Translations under genes and position numbers: made by a program
Part shown: piece after piece, positions 1 through 12,100 of the stretch
How the letters are laid out: each line of letters opens with the position of its first letter
Numbering within the stretch: the first letter of the stretch is position 1
Notes under the pieces: model-generated
Told to the model about the DNA's origin: nothing
The model's input: only the letters and a program-made list of their open reading frames with translations
Databases searched by the model: none
Assembly (NCBI RefSeq): GCF_026151205.1
Contig: NC_087083.1
Coordinates: 6,736,460 to 6,800,459 of the forward strand
Reading direction: 5' to 3'
Source: Bolinopsis microptera
Taxonomy: Eukaryota; Ctenophora; Tentaculata; Lobata; Bolinopsidae
Length of the DNA: 64,000 bases

Positions 1-890
1 GACTAGTTATTCTTTTATTATCGTGACCTCGTGACACCAACCCTGGTTATTGCTAGGATGCAATCAGATACATACATCTACATACTGGAATATAAGTCAT
101 AGCAATGTACCATTAGGGGTCGTTCACATACTACGTAATCATAATGTGAACGACCCATTATCTTAAGGGGCATTTCTCGGAAAGGACTCATATCACCCTC
201 GCAATGCATGTTATACCTTATAGATTCGTTTTTAGTGAGAATTAGCGGGGTGACCCGGGTTGTTAGATATTTGAGAGATGATCTATTAGATGCGTAAACT
301 TGAGATTAGAGCTGCCGACTCCCCTTGCTTATGTATCTATCTATCTTATTCAAATGTTCATATACTAGACTAGACGAAGCTTTTTATCATGAGATGTAAT
401 CAATCTCGTGAAAACTGCCAGTCAACTGTCAAGCTGTGATGAATTTTATGTTTAAAATAATGTAGCAGTTAGCTGCTGCATATGTTTCATTATATTTGCA
501 ATTTATAATTTAATTTGCAATTCCGTATTTTGTGAAACAGATATATTTTAAATCCTGTTAAACATCAGTATTTGAAAGACTGAGATTTGATCATTTGTTG
601 CCATTATTCAAAATACAGTACAATAGTCAGTAGATTTTTTAATCTTGTATTCTTATTCCATGTTTTTCCTTATAATTAGACTAAGCAGCCGCACGGTAAT
701 CTATGTAAGTATTTGCGTGTAACTTTATTCAGGTGCGGCAATACAAATAAAGTTGACATTTAGAGAAGGAACTGTTGCCCTTTGCTTACTTTACCTGCTA
801 TTCAGCCTTTGCATTGGTGTATCATATCAATGTGCGAATCTTAATATTGAGTACTGCAGATTGCGACGTTTTTAAAAATCTCCAATCAGA
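1..890. other. Non-coding flank with a small palindrome
   Basis: No coding region is supported here. The only structure seen is a 13-bp inverted repeat at 117-129 and 144-156 (GGGTCGTTCACAT and its complement) around a 14-base spacer. It may be the remnant of a small DNA transposon, but no clear target duplication confirms this. The rest is AT-rich unique-looking sequence. Confidence 0.5.
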
Positions 891-945
891 GACCAGAGTT
901 TACAAGGCTTGAAAAGTACATCCAGAGGTTCTGGTCTGCTGCTCA

Positions 946-1536
946 GTTACAGTTGCCTGGTTACAGTTGCCTGGTTACAGTTGCCTGGTTACAGTTGCCT
1001 GGTTACAGTTGCCTGGTTACAGTTGCCTGGTTAAAGTTGCCTGGTTACAGTTGCCTGGTTACAGTCGCCTGGTTACAGTTGCCTGGTTACAGTTGCCTGG
1101 TCACAGTTGCCTGGTCACAGTTGCCTGGTCACAGTTGCCTGGTTACAGTTGCCTGGTTACAGTTGCCTGGTTACAGTTGCCTGGTTACAGTTGCCTGGTT
1201 ACAGTTGCCTGGTTACAGTTGCCTGGTTACAGTTGCCTGGTTACAGTTGCCTGGTTACAGTTGCCTGGTTACAGTTGCCTGGTTACAGTTGCCTGGTTAC
1301 AGTTGCCTGGTTACAGTTGCCTGGTTACAGTTGCCTGGTTACAGTTGCCTGGTTACAGTTGCCTGGTTACAGTTGCCTGGTTACAGTTGCCTGGTTACAG
1401 TTGCCTGGTTACAGTTGCCTGGTTACAGTTGCCTGGTTACAGTTGCCTGGTTACAGTTGCCTGGTTACAGTTGCCTGGTTACAGTTGCCTGGTTACAGTT
1501 GCCTGGTTACAGTTGCCTGGTTACAGTTGCCTGGTT
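946..1536. repeat. 14-bp minisatellite, about 42 copies
   Basis: Head-to-tail copies of GTTACAGTTGCCTG, almost uniform except for a few single-base variants near the left end (for example TCACAG and TTAAAG units). Because 14 is not a multiple of 3 and the unit has no stop codon in the forward frames, long open frames run through the array; these are artefacts. The array sits between two copies of a roughly 55-bp direct repeat (about 890-945 and 1541-1596), which suggests it grew inside a duplicated segment. Confidence 0.97.
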
Positions 1537-1596
1537 ATAATCAGAGTTTACAAAGCTTGAAACGTAAACCCAGAGGTTCTGGTCTGCTGTTCAATT

Positions 1597-1967
1597 TACT
1601 GTATTTCTATTAGTTTGTGTGTACTGAGCCGCGTTATGTCGTAAAACTGTTGTGAGAGAAAATTCTTCTCAATCAACATGTTCACTTTATCTCATAACAA
1701 TATTACACACTACCAATGTGTTATCAAGCATCTGCGGTCAATATCTTTATTTTTGTATCTGATTTTTTTTGCCAGCTTACCAATCTCTTTGAATTTTTGA
1801 AGCTTCGAAACTTGTACTGAAACTTTGGTCCTGAATATGGTATATGGTAACTTTATTGTACATTTCTACATTGTAGAATAGTAGAGAATACGTTGATTTA
1901 ACAATAGGACTTATTAATGTCTTAGTAAGTCATCACAGGCATAACATTACTACATATGAATAAACTA
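1597..1967. other. Non-coding spacer
   Basis: AT-rich sequence between the minisatellite and the first DNA element. I see no gene, no RNA and no repeat structure here. Confidence 0.5.
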
Positions 1968-2685
1968 CCTTATCGGACCTTATTTCTTCATTTGAACGGA
2001 CATCAATTGAACACTGGAGGTCCTAGCGTTCATCTTAATGTCCGTAAAAATTAAGTCCGTCCGTTTAAGGTCCGTCCAAGTTAAAGTCCGTTGAGATTTT
2101 TTCCAAAATTATTCCACTGCGAACTCATGTTTAGGTGGAAACTTTTAAATTTCAGTCAATTGTAATTTCTATCATCGGAATCATTATCATGATTATGGCT
2201 GCCATAATCATGATAATGTGATACTGATACTTAACTTTAGAATATTTAAATTGTAAAATAACTCATTTTTTATTGATCCAATGATATAGTTTAGTCCGAA
2301 TCCGATGATAGAAATTACAATTGACTGAAATTTAAAAGTTTCCACCTAAACATGAGTTCGCAGTGGAATAATTTTGGAAAAAATCTCAACGGACTTTAAC
2401 TTGAACGGACCTTAAACGGACGGACTTAATTTTTACGGACATTAAGATGAACGCTAGACATTAAATATGGCATGATCACTTTCTTGATTTTCGGCTTCCT
2501 CGTTCACTTCTTCGGAGTTATTATTTACCTCCACATCTTGGTCTTGTAAAAGTTTACGCTGAAATGCAGGACAGAGTTGGACAAATACATTTTTTTTAGT
2601 AAATATGAAAAAATTTGGATTTTTGATGGTTTTGAATGCCTTGTGTCCGTTCATTTAATGTCCGGTCAAATAAGGTCCGATAAGG
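1968..2685. mobile_element. DNA transposon-like element with ACCTTATCGGACC ends (copy 1)
   Basis: The left end reads ACCTTATCGGACCTTATTT and the right end is its inverted complement (AAATAAGGTCCGATAAGGT). Just inside the ends, short motifs of the type GTCCGTT or AAGTCCG recur many times. An internal inverted repeat of about 155 bp (about 2022-2180 against 2300-2460) makes the element a foldback. It has no convincing transposase, so it is probably non-autonomous. Related copies lie at 2688-4645 and 5800-5985, with a lone end at 63731. Confidence 0.8.
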
Positions 2686-2687
2686 TA

Positions 2688-4645
2688 TATACCTTATCGG
2701 ACCTTATTTGGACGGACATTACTTGAACTCTGGAGGCCCTAGCATTCATCTTAATGTCCGTTCAAATAAAGTCCGTTCAATTTATGTCCGTCCAAGTTAA
2801 AGTCCGTTGAAATTTTTTCAAAAATTTTTCCATTTCGAACTTTATACCCAGAATATAACAACTATGAAAACTTTATTGTGCCGTAAGTTAACGACGGAAA
2901 GGGTCTCCTCGGTCTGCTGGAGGCACAGAAAACTCTACTAGTATATGATGTTTTCAAGGGTCACTTGGCGGAGAAGTCAACGAAATCATGGCACTCAACA
3001 ACATAGTTCATGAGCTAGTCCACGCCAACATGACAAACTTGTTCCAGCCTCTAGATATTACGGTAAATCGTGTTGCCAAGGATATTGTCCGACGTTGTTA
3101 TAGTTCATATTACTGAGGGGAGGTAATGAAACAGTGCTAGGAAAGCTCCACGTGATGTTAAGGTTAACCTAAAGTTGTCTAAGATAAAACCACTTCACGC
3201 CGAATGGCTTTTAAAAGTTAACACTGAAATGCAGGACCGGGGTAGTTTGATAAAAAAAGGTTTCCACAAATCTAGAAATCACTGATGCTTGTTTAAGCAT
3301 GGACTATTTCATGCACGAAAACCCATTTACTTACTTTGTTACTTTGTAGGGTTTCATAGAATCCTCTATCGGGCCATCGAAAAAGTCGACCCCCCCGGAC
3401 AGTGTAGAAACTGTTTTATCACCACTCCAATCAAGCAAGGAGTTTCCATTCCGACGGCTGTATCCTGGAGCTGGAGGCTCGTCCGGAAATGACTTCACAA
3501 AGTTCGTTAAAGCTACTTTGAAATGCATAGGATCCTCGATGGTGTGCATATGTGTTGGGATTACATTCCATAATCGAGGTCCAGTGACTGCAAATGAGTT
3601 GTCGTGTAGTGCTTGATTACGTTGACTGCTGGACTTAGCTATACTGGGCACAACTGCTTTTTGACCATGTCTGAGAGTCACCGAGAACTGGATACCAATA
3701 TCATTAGGGCACTTGCAATGCAGAACTTTCCACATGTTGATGATTAAATACCGTTCTCTTCTTCTTTGCAATGACATCAGATCTAGGGCCTTTAATCTCT
3801 GCCAGTAGTCGAGGTGCTGGGTGCCATCTATTTTCGATGTAAACGTACGCTGAATCCCTTCTAGCTGTTGGATAACCTTGTTCTTAGAGCAATTCCACAG
3901 AGGACAGCAATACTCCAGATGGCTTCTAACGAGAGACTTGTACAGAGTCATCATGGTGGCTTTGTCTCTCGTTTTGAACGCACTTAGCACCCAAGAAGCA
4001 ACTTTTCCTGCGCGTTCAGCTATCCTGTTGACGTGTGGGGTCCAGGACAAATCAGCGGAAACTGTCACTCCTAGATCTTTCACCGTTTGAGTGGGGTACA
4101 GCATGTTTCCGTTAGACACTTCATATGTTTGAGCTTGGATGGCGAATGGATGATCAAACAAGGAATTCTTTGGACAATGCTTGTGAACAAGAAGCTCAAA
4201 CTTATCCTCATGAAGGGCCATGTTGTTGCACTTAGCCCAATTAACAACAGAGTTGAGATCATCCTGCAGGACATCTTTGTCGGCCAAACTGTAGATATGC
4301 TTAAGAATCCTAGTGTCATCAGCAAAGAATCTGATGACAGACCCTTTAACACATAGCTTCATATCATTTATGAACAGAATGAATGAATTTAATGAAGATG
4401 ATATGTGATATTAGACACTGCTCATGTACACATATTTTAACATTTTTACTGCTTAATGACTGCTTTTCTTACTTACTGTATAAAAAATGGATTAAAAAAT
4501 CATTTGCTGAAATTAAAAAACGTCAAAAAATTGAAAAAATTCGGATTTTTGATGGTTTTGAATGCCTTCGAGCGTTCATGTTAATGTCCGTTCACAATTA
4601 TGTCCGTTTATGTAATGTCCGTCCAAATAAGGTCCGATAAGGTAT
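2688..4645. mobile_element. DNA transposon-like element with ACCTTATCGGACC ends (copy 2), interrupted by a LINE
   Basis: It has the same inverted ends as its left neighbour and the same GTCCG-type subterminal repeats, and starts two bases after that copy ends, so two elements lie back to back. Its middle is occupied by a truncated LINE on the minus strand (3331-4390). The right 180 bases are close to those of copies 1 and 3, so the family has a conserved right arm. No transposase reading frame was recognised. Confidence 0.75.
3331..4390 (-). pseudogene. 5'-truncated LINE reverse transcriptase (C-terminal part)
   Basis: An open frame of about 343 codons starts just before the reverse-transcriptase catalytic box, seen here as FADD near its beginning. 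It continues through the thumb and C-terminal region typical of Jockey/CR1-type non-LTR retrotransposons: a DLGV-type motif, a SHLEYC motif near the middle and a GPRLWN-type motif near the end. Upstream fingers, endonuclease and ORF1 are missing, so this is a 5'-truncated copy, as is usual for LINEs. It lies inside a DNA element, so it inserted later. It is not a host gene. Confidence 0.85.
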
Positions 4646-5010
4646 ACTAAATATATTCATAGACACAGTGTTCGTCATATTAGGAAATAGAGAGGGGGTG
4701 GTTTTGGAATTTCGGACAAATCCGGACAGGGGGAGGGGGGGGGGGGGGTTTCTGAAAATCCGGACGTCCGGAAATTTTGGAAGAATTAACAAAAAAGTCC
4801 CATTTATTTCAACTCTTTGAATTTTATTTCAAATATTTGAATTTTATTAATAATGAATTTGAGTCGGTTTTATTCTTACTCTTCAAAGTAGCTGGAAATC
4901 CGGACGTCCGGGGGAGGGTGGTTTTGACAATTCGGACCCACCGGGAAGGGGGTGGTATGAAAACCTGCGATTTTAGCGGACGCCTTAGGCTTAAGTAGAT
5001 GGCCCCTAAC
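4646..5010. repeat. Decayed MITE-like repeat with G-runs
   Basis: It contains a long G run around 4731-4749 and ends in AAGTAGATGGCCCC followed by TAA. Its body (FGGACGTCC-type palindromes such as CCGGACGTCCGG, and a TTTTGGAA..TTCGGAC segment) matches, in inverted order, the 165-bp MITE at 54140-54304. I regard it as an older, rearranged member of the same family. The left limit is uncertain. Confidence 0.55.
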
Positions 5011-5799
5011 CATTGCACCATCGACCCATGATGAGCAAGGACAAAAGAAAATCGCGATTATTTAGGCCAAAAATCGCGGCGCCGCGACAAGCCAAACTTG
5101 CAAAATCGTGGCAAATTGCAGCAAAAATTTCGAAAATTGTGGCTAATTTGCAGAAATTTCCACGGTTCTTCAAGTGAAAAAGTTGTTCTCAGTATTTCAG
5201 CTTTACCATTATTGTGTCACATCGTGACCCCCATCGTCGTTTCACTTAGTGGTGTTAGGGTGAAAGTCACGATATAGCCGCAACCTCATAATATACGTGG
5301 CGAGCCTACAACGTGAGGCAATATAACCCTCATGAGTTTTTGTCCATTTTGTGTTCGCAAAGGTAAGATATAATGTTATAATATAAATTGATTGTCTTAA
5401 CAATTGGTCAATTTTTTGATTGTTCCAAATCTCACTTAACAGATTAACTGCTAACTAACCTTATGCCTAACACATTTAACATTATATACGTATTATGTTA
5501 TTCCTCATCTTTGCCTTTGTTCATAAGTGATAAGGGGGCCTTTATGTATCGTCTTCTGAATGTTTGCAGTTTTCCAGACATTGATTGGGGTGTCAAGTGG
5601 TTAACTCTACATGTCTAGTGGTAAACTTATGTCTAGTGGTCTAAGTTTTTATGTCTAAGTTTTAGGGAAGTTGGGAAGTTTTGTGCTAACAATGTTACGT
5701 CAGCAGAGTATGATCATAAAATCTGGTCATATTTCGTATCTGTTGTTTTTACACAACTTTTATAATCAATAATCATAGACACTGATCTGCAGATATTTT
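5011..5799. other. Non-coding spacer upstream of SIDT gene
   Basis: No gene recognised. It includes a short stretch rich in AAATCGCG-type words near 5045-5130, which also occur in the repeat family at 22440 and 39632, so part of it may be repeat-derived. Confidence 0.4.
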
Positions 5800-5985
5800 G
5801 ACATTTTTACTGCTTAACGACTGCCTTTCTTGCTCATTGTCTGAAAAATTTTAAAAACGCCAAAAAAAAGATGACAAAATTTGGATTTTTGATGGTTTCG
5901 AATGCCTTCGAGCGTTCATTTTAATGTCCGTTCATAATTATGTCCGTTCATTTAATTTCCGGTCAAATAAGGTCCGATAAGGTAC
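5800..5985. mobile_element. Right arm of ACCTTATCGGACC element (copy 3, partial)
   Basis: The last 180 bases match the right arm of copy 2 (4430-4645), including GTCCGTTCAT-type subterminal motifs and the terminal AATAAGGTCCGATAAGGT. No left end was found nearby, so the copy is truncated. It lies about 160 bases before the SIDT start codon. Confidence 0.7.
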
Positions 5986-6144
5986 TGGTAGTTATGAATG
6001 AACTAGCTCTACATATTTTATTCGAGATAATATATACTTGAATCTATTTTTACTATTGAGTAGCATTCATTAAACTTAAGCCAATTTATGGTAATCATTT
6101 TACTAATATTATAGTTACGTTCTGACTCAAGAGAGAACAGAAGA

Positions 6145-9100
6145 ATGAAAATGAGTTTGTTGCTGTTGGTCGGTGTTATTTCCTGGTCTACCGTGTTAGC
6201 TGACAACAATTGGCAGTTTGAAGGAACCATTAACGACGATACGGATAACGAGAAATACATTAAAGTAAGCATAGAAATTATCAATATAAGTACAAATTTT
6301 TTTCAATTTTTGCAGGAACTTTTTCCAAATTAATTTTAAAAACTTCCCTCTCTCAGCTAGACGATACAGATGAAGGAAATGCAGTCTTTCATTTAACAAG
6401 CAGCTGTGAAAATACTGGTGACGATACAAGTTATCTTCAGATTAAGCTATACGAATTCAGGTTGCTGCTACAACTTGTATTGTGCACTTTTTAAACTGTA
6501 AAAAATTATTTATTCCTCCAAATTTAAGACCAGTGTTACTTAAAATCAAAGCAATGTGACTGAAAAAAGAGCTAACAAAATATGATTTCAGTACATTAAT
6601 GACAGTGATATACAAAGATGTTATCTGTGGAGGAGAGTCGGAAACTATTCGTTACTCAGAACCACAGAATGTAGAAAGTGCGAAAGAGTATAAAATACAA
6701 GTGTTTGGGAAGCAAGGAATTGAATTCAAAATCAAGGTAATTGTTGTTTCCATGTCTCAGAGTAATGGGCGAAATGCTCACTATTCCTTTTATCAGCTTA
6801 ATACCAAATGATTTGTTTGTGCATTCTTGGCTTTATTTGTCACGGTTGTAGGAAAGGTCATAGTCGCATTGAAATTGTATTCTCCACTTGTGCTGGAACC
6901 TTTAATTTTCAGCTGGAATTAGAAGAAACAGATATAGTTATGGAGGACAGTGAAGGTACTGTAGATGGTACCATTGCACGAAAGACTATGCTTGTAAAGA
7001 CCTTCACTCTCACTGAAGAAGATATTAAAAGTACGAGTGATTGGAGGTAGGGATTTATAAATTAGGATAACATGTTTATGCCTTGGTAACATATCATATC
7101 AGTGTGTTGCTTATATGGGGAAGGTTTGTTTTTATAAAATTTCTTAGTACATCAACAAAACACAGGTTTGCTATGTCTACCTAACATAGCCAGTTATATA
7201 TTTAGTGGCTGCGTGGCTCAGTTGGTAAATCTTCCTGCTTGTTAATCGCGAGGTACGGCAGGTTCGATTCCCAGCTGAGCTATCAGCCATGAGGTGAGCG
7301 TCGTTGACGCTCAGCTAAGGATTTCGAGTGATCTATGCAGCCCCCCGGTGCTCTCAGCCGAATACCCGAGAAATCGGGTGTGAGGGATAAATCTTTAAAT
7401 TAGTCTCGGGCGAAGAAATTATGGTAGACACTACCTTAACCGTCACTGGCCTAATGTATAACAGTATAATTGAATCGGCTGTAATTGGCTGGTTACACTT
7501 GTGTAACAATGTGACTGTTGGAATGCCCAAAGTAAAATAAAGTGTGAGATAAAATGTTTGTGTTTTTAATTATATATTTGGGTGTTTTCAGTTATGTAGA
7601 GATCTCAGCAGAGTCTGATGATAAGTTCATGGATTTAGAAAAAACGGATTTGTCGGACAAGCGACTAGTAGGGAAGATGATGGTGACTAATAATACCGCT
7701 AACTTGGAAGATTTCTACTCCAATCCTAAAGCTGCTCTTGATGGAGCTATCCGATTAAGTAGGATCAAAATATTGTTTACAGTTTTAAATTGAATGATAT
7801 TTTCCAGCTCAATCACAGGCTCCATCATTTCATTGCCTCGGTCCTTCGTTTGTCTTATTATATGTGGAAGAATGGCGACAATTCTTTATAATTGCATTTG
7901 CATAAAATTACTTTACTTAACAGCTGGGATTGTTTCACAGGTTTCTCTACATTTGGTCAAATAACATTATCCAGTGCCTCTAAACCTGCCCTTACACCTG
8001 GACGGTGGCTTGTTGGTGTTGTCATGGACCCCAGGTGAGTTGTTTCCTTCATCACCAGCAAAAACAGACACAATTACAACATGACATATGTGTTGTGAAC
8101 ATGAGCTGTACAATTGAATGATGTTTGTTTCATACTTCAGGCTCTACTGAGATGTAAAACTTATTTTGAGCTGCAAATGTAATGACAGTTATAGCTGTCA
8201 GCTATGAATCATAACAATCGAAACAACCTTCCCAACAGTCATGGTTCAAATATACGAGCAAAACAAGTGACGTTAAAGATAAAGATTGTAAATGACTACG
8301 AGTACCTTAACAGGGTGCTAATACTGTTTTTTGTTTCTTTCCTTGGACTCATCATTCCTATGTTGGCTCGAGCAATCTTTGACGTTGAGAACGTCAAATA
8401 TGAAGGCCTTAAGTTCAAATATTGGTAAGAAGACACTTTGATCTATTAGATTATTTGGACTGCAATATATCATTTATAGATTGTACCATAATTTGATTTT
8501 CGATGTGGCTTTTTAGGTCAAGGATTTAAATCCAAATTCGAAACTTTAATTTCTGTATTAAGGCTGGAAACTCTAAAGAATTGGTTTTGGTCGGGGAAGA
8601 AGGGACTAACTTATCTCACAGCACTTTTGGCGTGTCTTCTCATCGTCAGTGCTTTCCAAGTACGTTCACTACCGTGGAGAACATGGTAAAACTATTTGTA
8701 CGAAAGATAATCAGTATACTTTCCCCATTGCTTGCAATACGGAAATTTGAAGTATAACAGTGAGTGCTTCCATTTCAGGTAGTACACGCTAAATATAATG
8801 ACATGCAAGAGTCAGGGGACAGAGACATTTGCTTTTACAACGAAAAGTGTTACCGACCTTATGGGGGTAAAATACCATAATTTTTCAAAAGGACTATACC
8901 AAAAATGCTCATGAAACTGTAAATATGAATTAAGATAAATATAATGATCCGCTCAAAACTAGCTCTGAAATTTATAAGTTTATAGTTGGTTGACACTAAG
9001 ATGGCTCACTTCAGATTACTACGATGTATCGGTGAACGGTATAGCTAGTAATCTTCCTTTCATGGTGCAAGGAGTTATTCTTGTAGTTTACTTCTCCATC

Positions 9101-12100
9101 TCTGAAGCGTACTGTAGATCTAATGGTCACGAGTAAGTATAGAATAATGATCATTTTAAATATTATAATGGTGATAATACAATATTTTTATAACTGTATT
9201 ATCATCACTCTTTGTTAAAAACTGTTGCCCTTGTTCCTTGTAAAGAGGAATTAGTTCCTCAAGAGCTTCTATTTTCCACTGGTCAATGAATGATTTGACA
9301 GATCAAAAGTTTACAACAAAGTATACTGAATCAGTTTTATTTTTAAATTATTTTACAAAACTGTCTCAAACTGTTTATTCATATTTACTGACCGACATTT
9401 TTATTGAAATGAATTGATATATCAGACTTTTTCCTTTTATTGACTAAAACTTACACTTACCATAATGAGCTTTCTGTATAACTTCAGGCATTTCGACTAC
9501 TCGATACCTTATTCCTTTGGACTGGCCTTTATCTGTGAAGGGTTTGGATCACTTCTGTACCACATCTGTCCTAGTCAAATAATCTTCCAGGTTCGCACAT
9601 TTTAAACCATTTGTTAAGACTGTTAATTGTACTACTAGTAATATCAGTATCACCAAACCATGGTGTAAATGGTAGTGGCTTTCATTAGAGCTGCGAAAAT
9701 AACACGAGTGTATATGCCTGGGGTTGCGTCCCGACTATACTGCAGGGAAATCTGTACCGAAAGGACCGTGGCCGCACCGCAAAAGAAAAGGAGATCAGCC
9801 CCTCGTTCCTAGCTTGGTTCACCATTGTTGTGTTGTTGTTAATTGTATTAATACTAATAGCAGTATTCAGCTATTAGAAAATGTTTTTAAGTATTTCAGT
9901 GTTATTAAAAATTACAAATCGTGGGTCTTCAGAGAATACGAAAGAAAATTAAAAGTTTTCCAACTGCTTAACCTAACATCCCCCAGTTCGACACCTTGTT
10001 CATGTTTGTGATCTCCATCATAATGATCATAGCTATCTTCGAGGGAAACTCTATCCGGGAGTGTGATGTGAGGTAAGTGTTTTTATCTTCATTAAGTCTT
10101 AGGATGACATTTTTAGATGATTTTTTAATGAAAACCACATTCGAAGAATTATAATTTGAAAATCTCCCCAGGTTTACTAAGGTGGCAAAACACAAAGCGA
10201 TAAGAACCCCAAAAGTTTTTGCTTTCTTTGTTGGTCCTGTCTATTTTTTCAACTTCATTGGCAACTTGATCGCTACTGAAGGTTGGAAGCATTTCAAAGA
10301 TTTACAGTAAATTACCTTTATTTGAAATTTTAACTCAAGTTTAAAAAGATCTAGACAACTGAAAATTATAAAACAAAAAATTTGCTTCAAATGCGCCAGA
10401 AGTATAATATAAAAACCCCACTGCTTGCTTCATTAAACCAGAACAATTCCGTTGAATGTTTTTTAACTTATTATTACATTTGTTATGTCTTCCATAATCC
10501 ATACGCATGAATTATATTGTTTACCCATAGACGAACAAGCAAACGTAGTCAATATTTTCAACATAGAAGTGACGTGGCATGGTATGATGATTTGTTACAA
10601 CACTATTACTATCTAGTAGTGCTCCTTGATCTGTAACATCACTACTCAATTCTTGATCAAATGATCAGTCACACACCACATGGATTTCACGCACCACATG
10701 AATTTCCAGCTGATATCATTTGATTGTATATGTGTATACATACACAATACACATATATGTGTATACATTATATAATATATATGTGTATACATTATAATCG
10801 GTCGACACAGTGATTGTTGTTCGTAGAATATCCCAAGAATCTAAATGAAGGGAAATTGATTATCTCCCTCCTGTAAAATTTTTTATCTTTACAATACAAT
10901 GTTATTTTATTTTATTTTTTTTAAAAGCATTATTTCTTAATTTCTGAACATTAAACAGCAATCCTATTTGACAGGTTTGCCTGTGCCGTTCGTCACAGCT
11001 TTCTATATAGTATTTGGTGCCTGGTGGATTGGAATACTGCTATGGGCTTCCTATAAGCTCGACCTCTGGCCAGATTATTTTAATCCAAAAAGCATTCCGG
11101 AAATGCCTTGTCTGGATGAAGTGGATGGCATGGAAGATACTAAGAAGATGCCTAAAATGGTGGTAAGTATACTCGAAGCAGCTATAGGTACTTGAACCAC
11201 ACGAGTATATATATATCACAATGCTGGCAAGCATTACCGTCGCCCTTATATTCACAATACTATTTACCCCCTATACTATTATATCCCCTTTATTGTTTTC
11301 CAGGCATTAAGACTCATCGAAAGTAGTTCAGCAGGTATATTTAAGTAAAAAACATTCTAATTCAATGTTAAAGATGACAGGAATAAGAAATAGTTATGTG
11401 GAGGTTTTTAAGAAATTTGTGCAAAATACGCGCCAGCATGTTATACGAAATTAGGTAAAAAACCCAAAATCGCCATATTCAGGTGCCTTAAAAACCATGT
11501 TAAAATTGAGTTAGAGATCTGAAACTTTGCAGGGCGTCTAGACCTCGTCCAAATCGACTGTAAAAAAAGTTTCATGTTTCAGGAGTATCGGGAAGTGAGT
11601 TTTCTGGAACCCCTGTTTTACAACAGATTGTCGTGAAGGATATATATACTTATATATATGTATGTATAGACGCTTTGGCAGTCAATTATAGCCTACATTT
11701 AAGTGTCCGTAGAATCAAAAGTATAAAAGATACAGTCATTTTGAACCACAGGTTTTAAAGATAATTGTTTATATTTTAGTTTACATTATATCAAAAAATA
11801 ATTTATCTTCATCATCATCACTTGATGACGTCATCAAATTAAGTGTTTTTAAAACTTGATTTTTGACAAAGTAACAACTTTTCAAATCGATTTTAAACCA
11901 TTAAGGAGTAACTTTATTCAAAATCTGAGGACATTTTCACCTTAGATAATTGTTCAAGCATTCTGAAAATCTACCGGAAAAGTTTCTTACTTTGCTCCTT
12001 CATAAAGATATTCGCTATTGAAGTAAGTGCTTTTTTGAAGAATAATTTCTAAAAACACAAAAGTTGTGAATTAGTATTCTCTGGTGTTGGGCCATCCCTT

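Noticed and set aside
953-1613. Long open frames encoding repeated PGYSCLVTVAWLQL
   Set aside because: The 14-bp minisatellite has no stop in any forward frame; the frames are by-products.
2454-2654. 66-codon minus frame in the DNA element
   Set aside because: Short, acidic tail without domain, and it overlaps the foldback arms.
7205-7290. A possible tRNA gene
   Set aside because: A and B boxes are good but the acceptor stem does not pair cleanly and a long unrelated body with an A-rich end follows, so it is a SINE.
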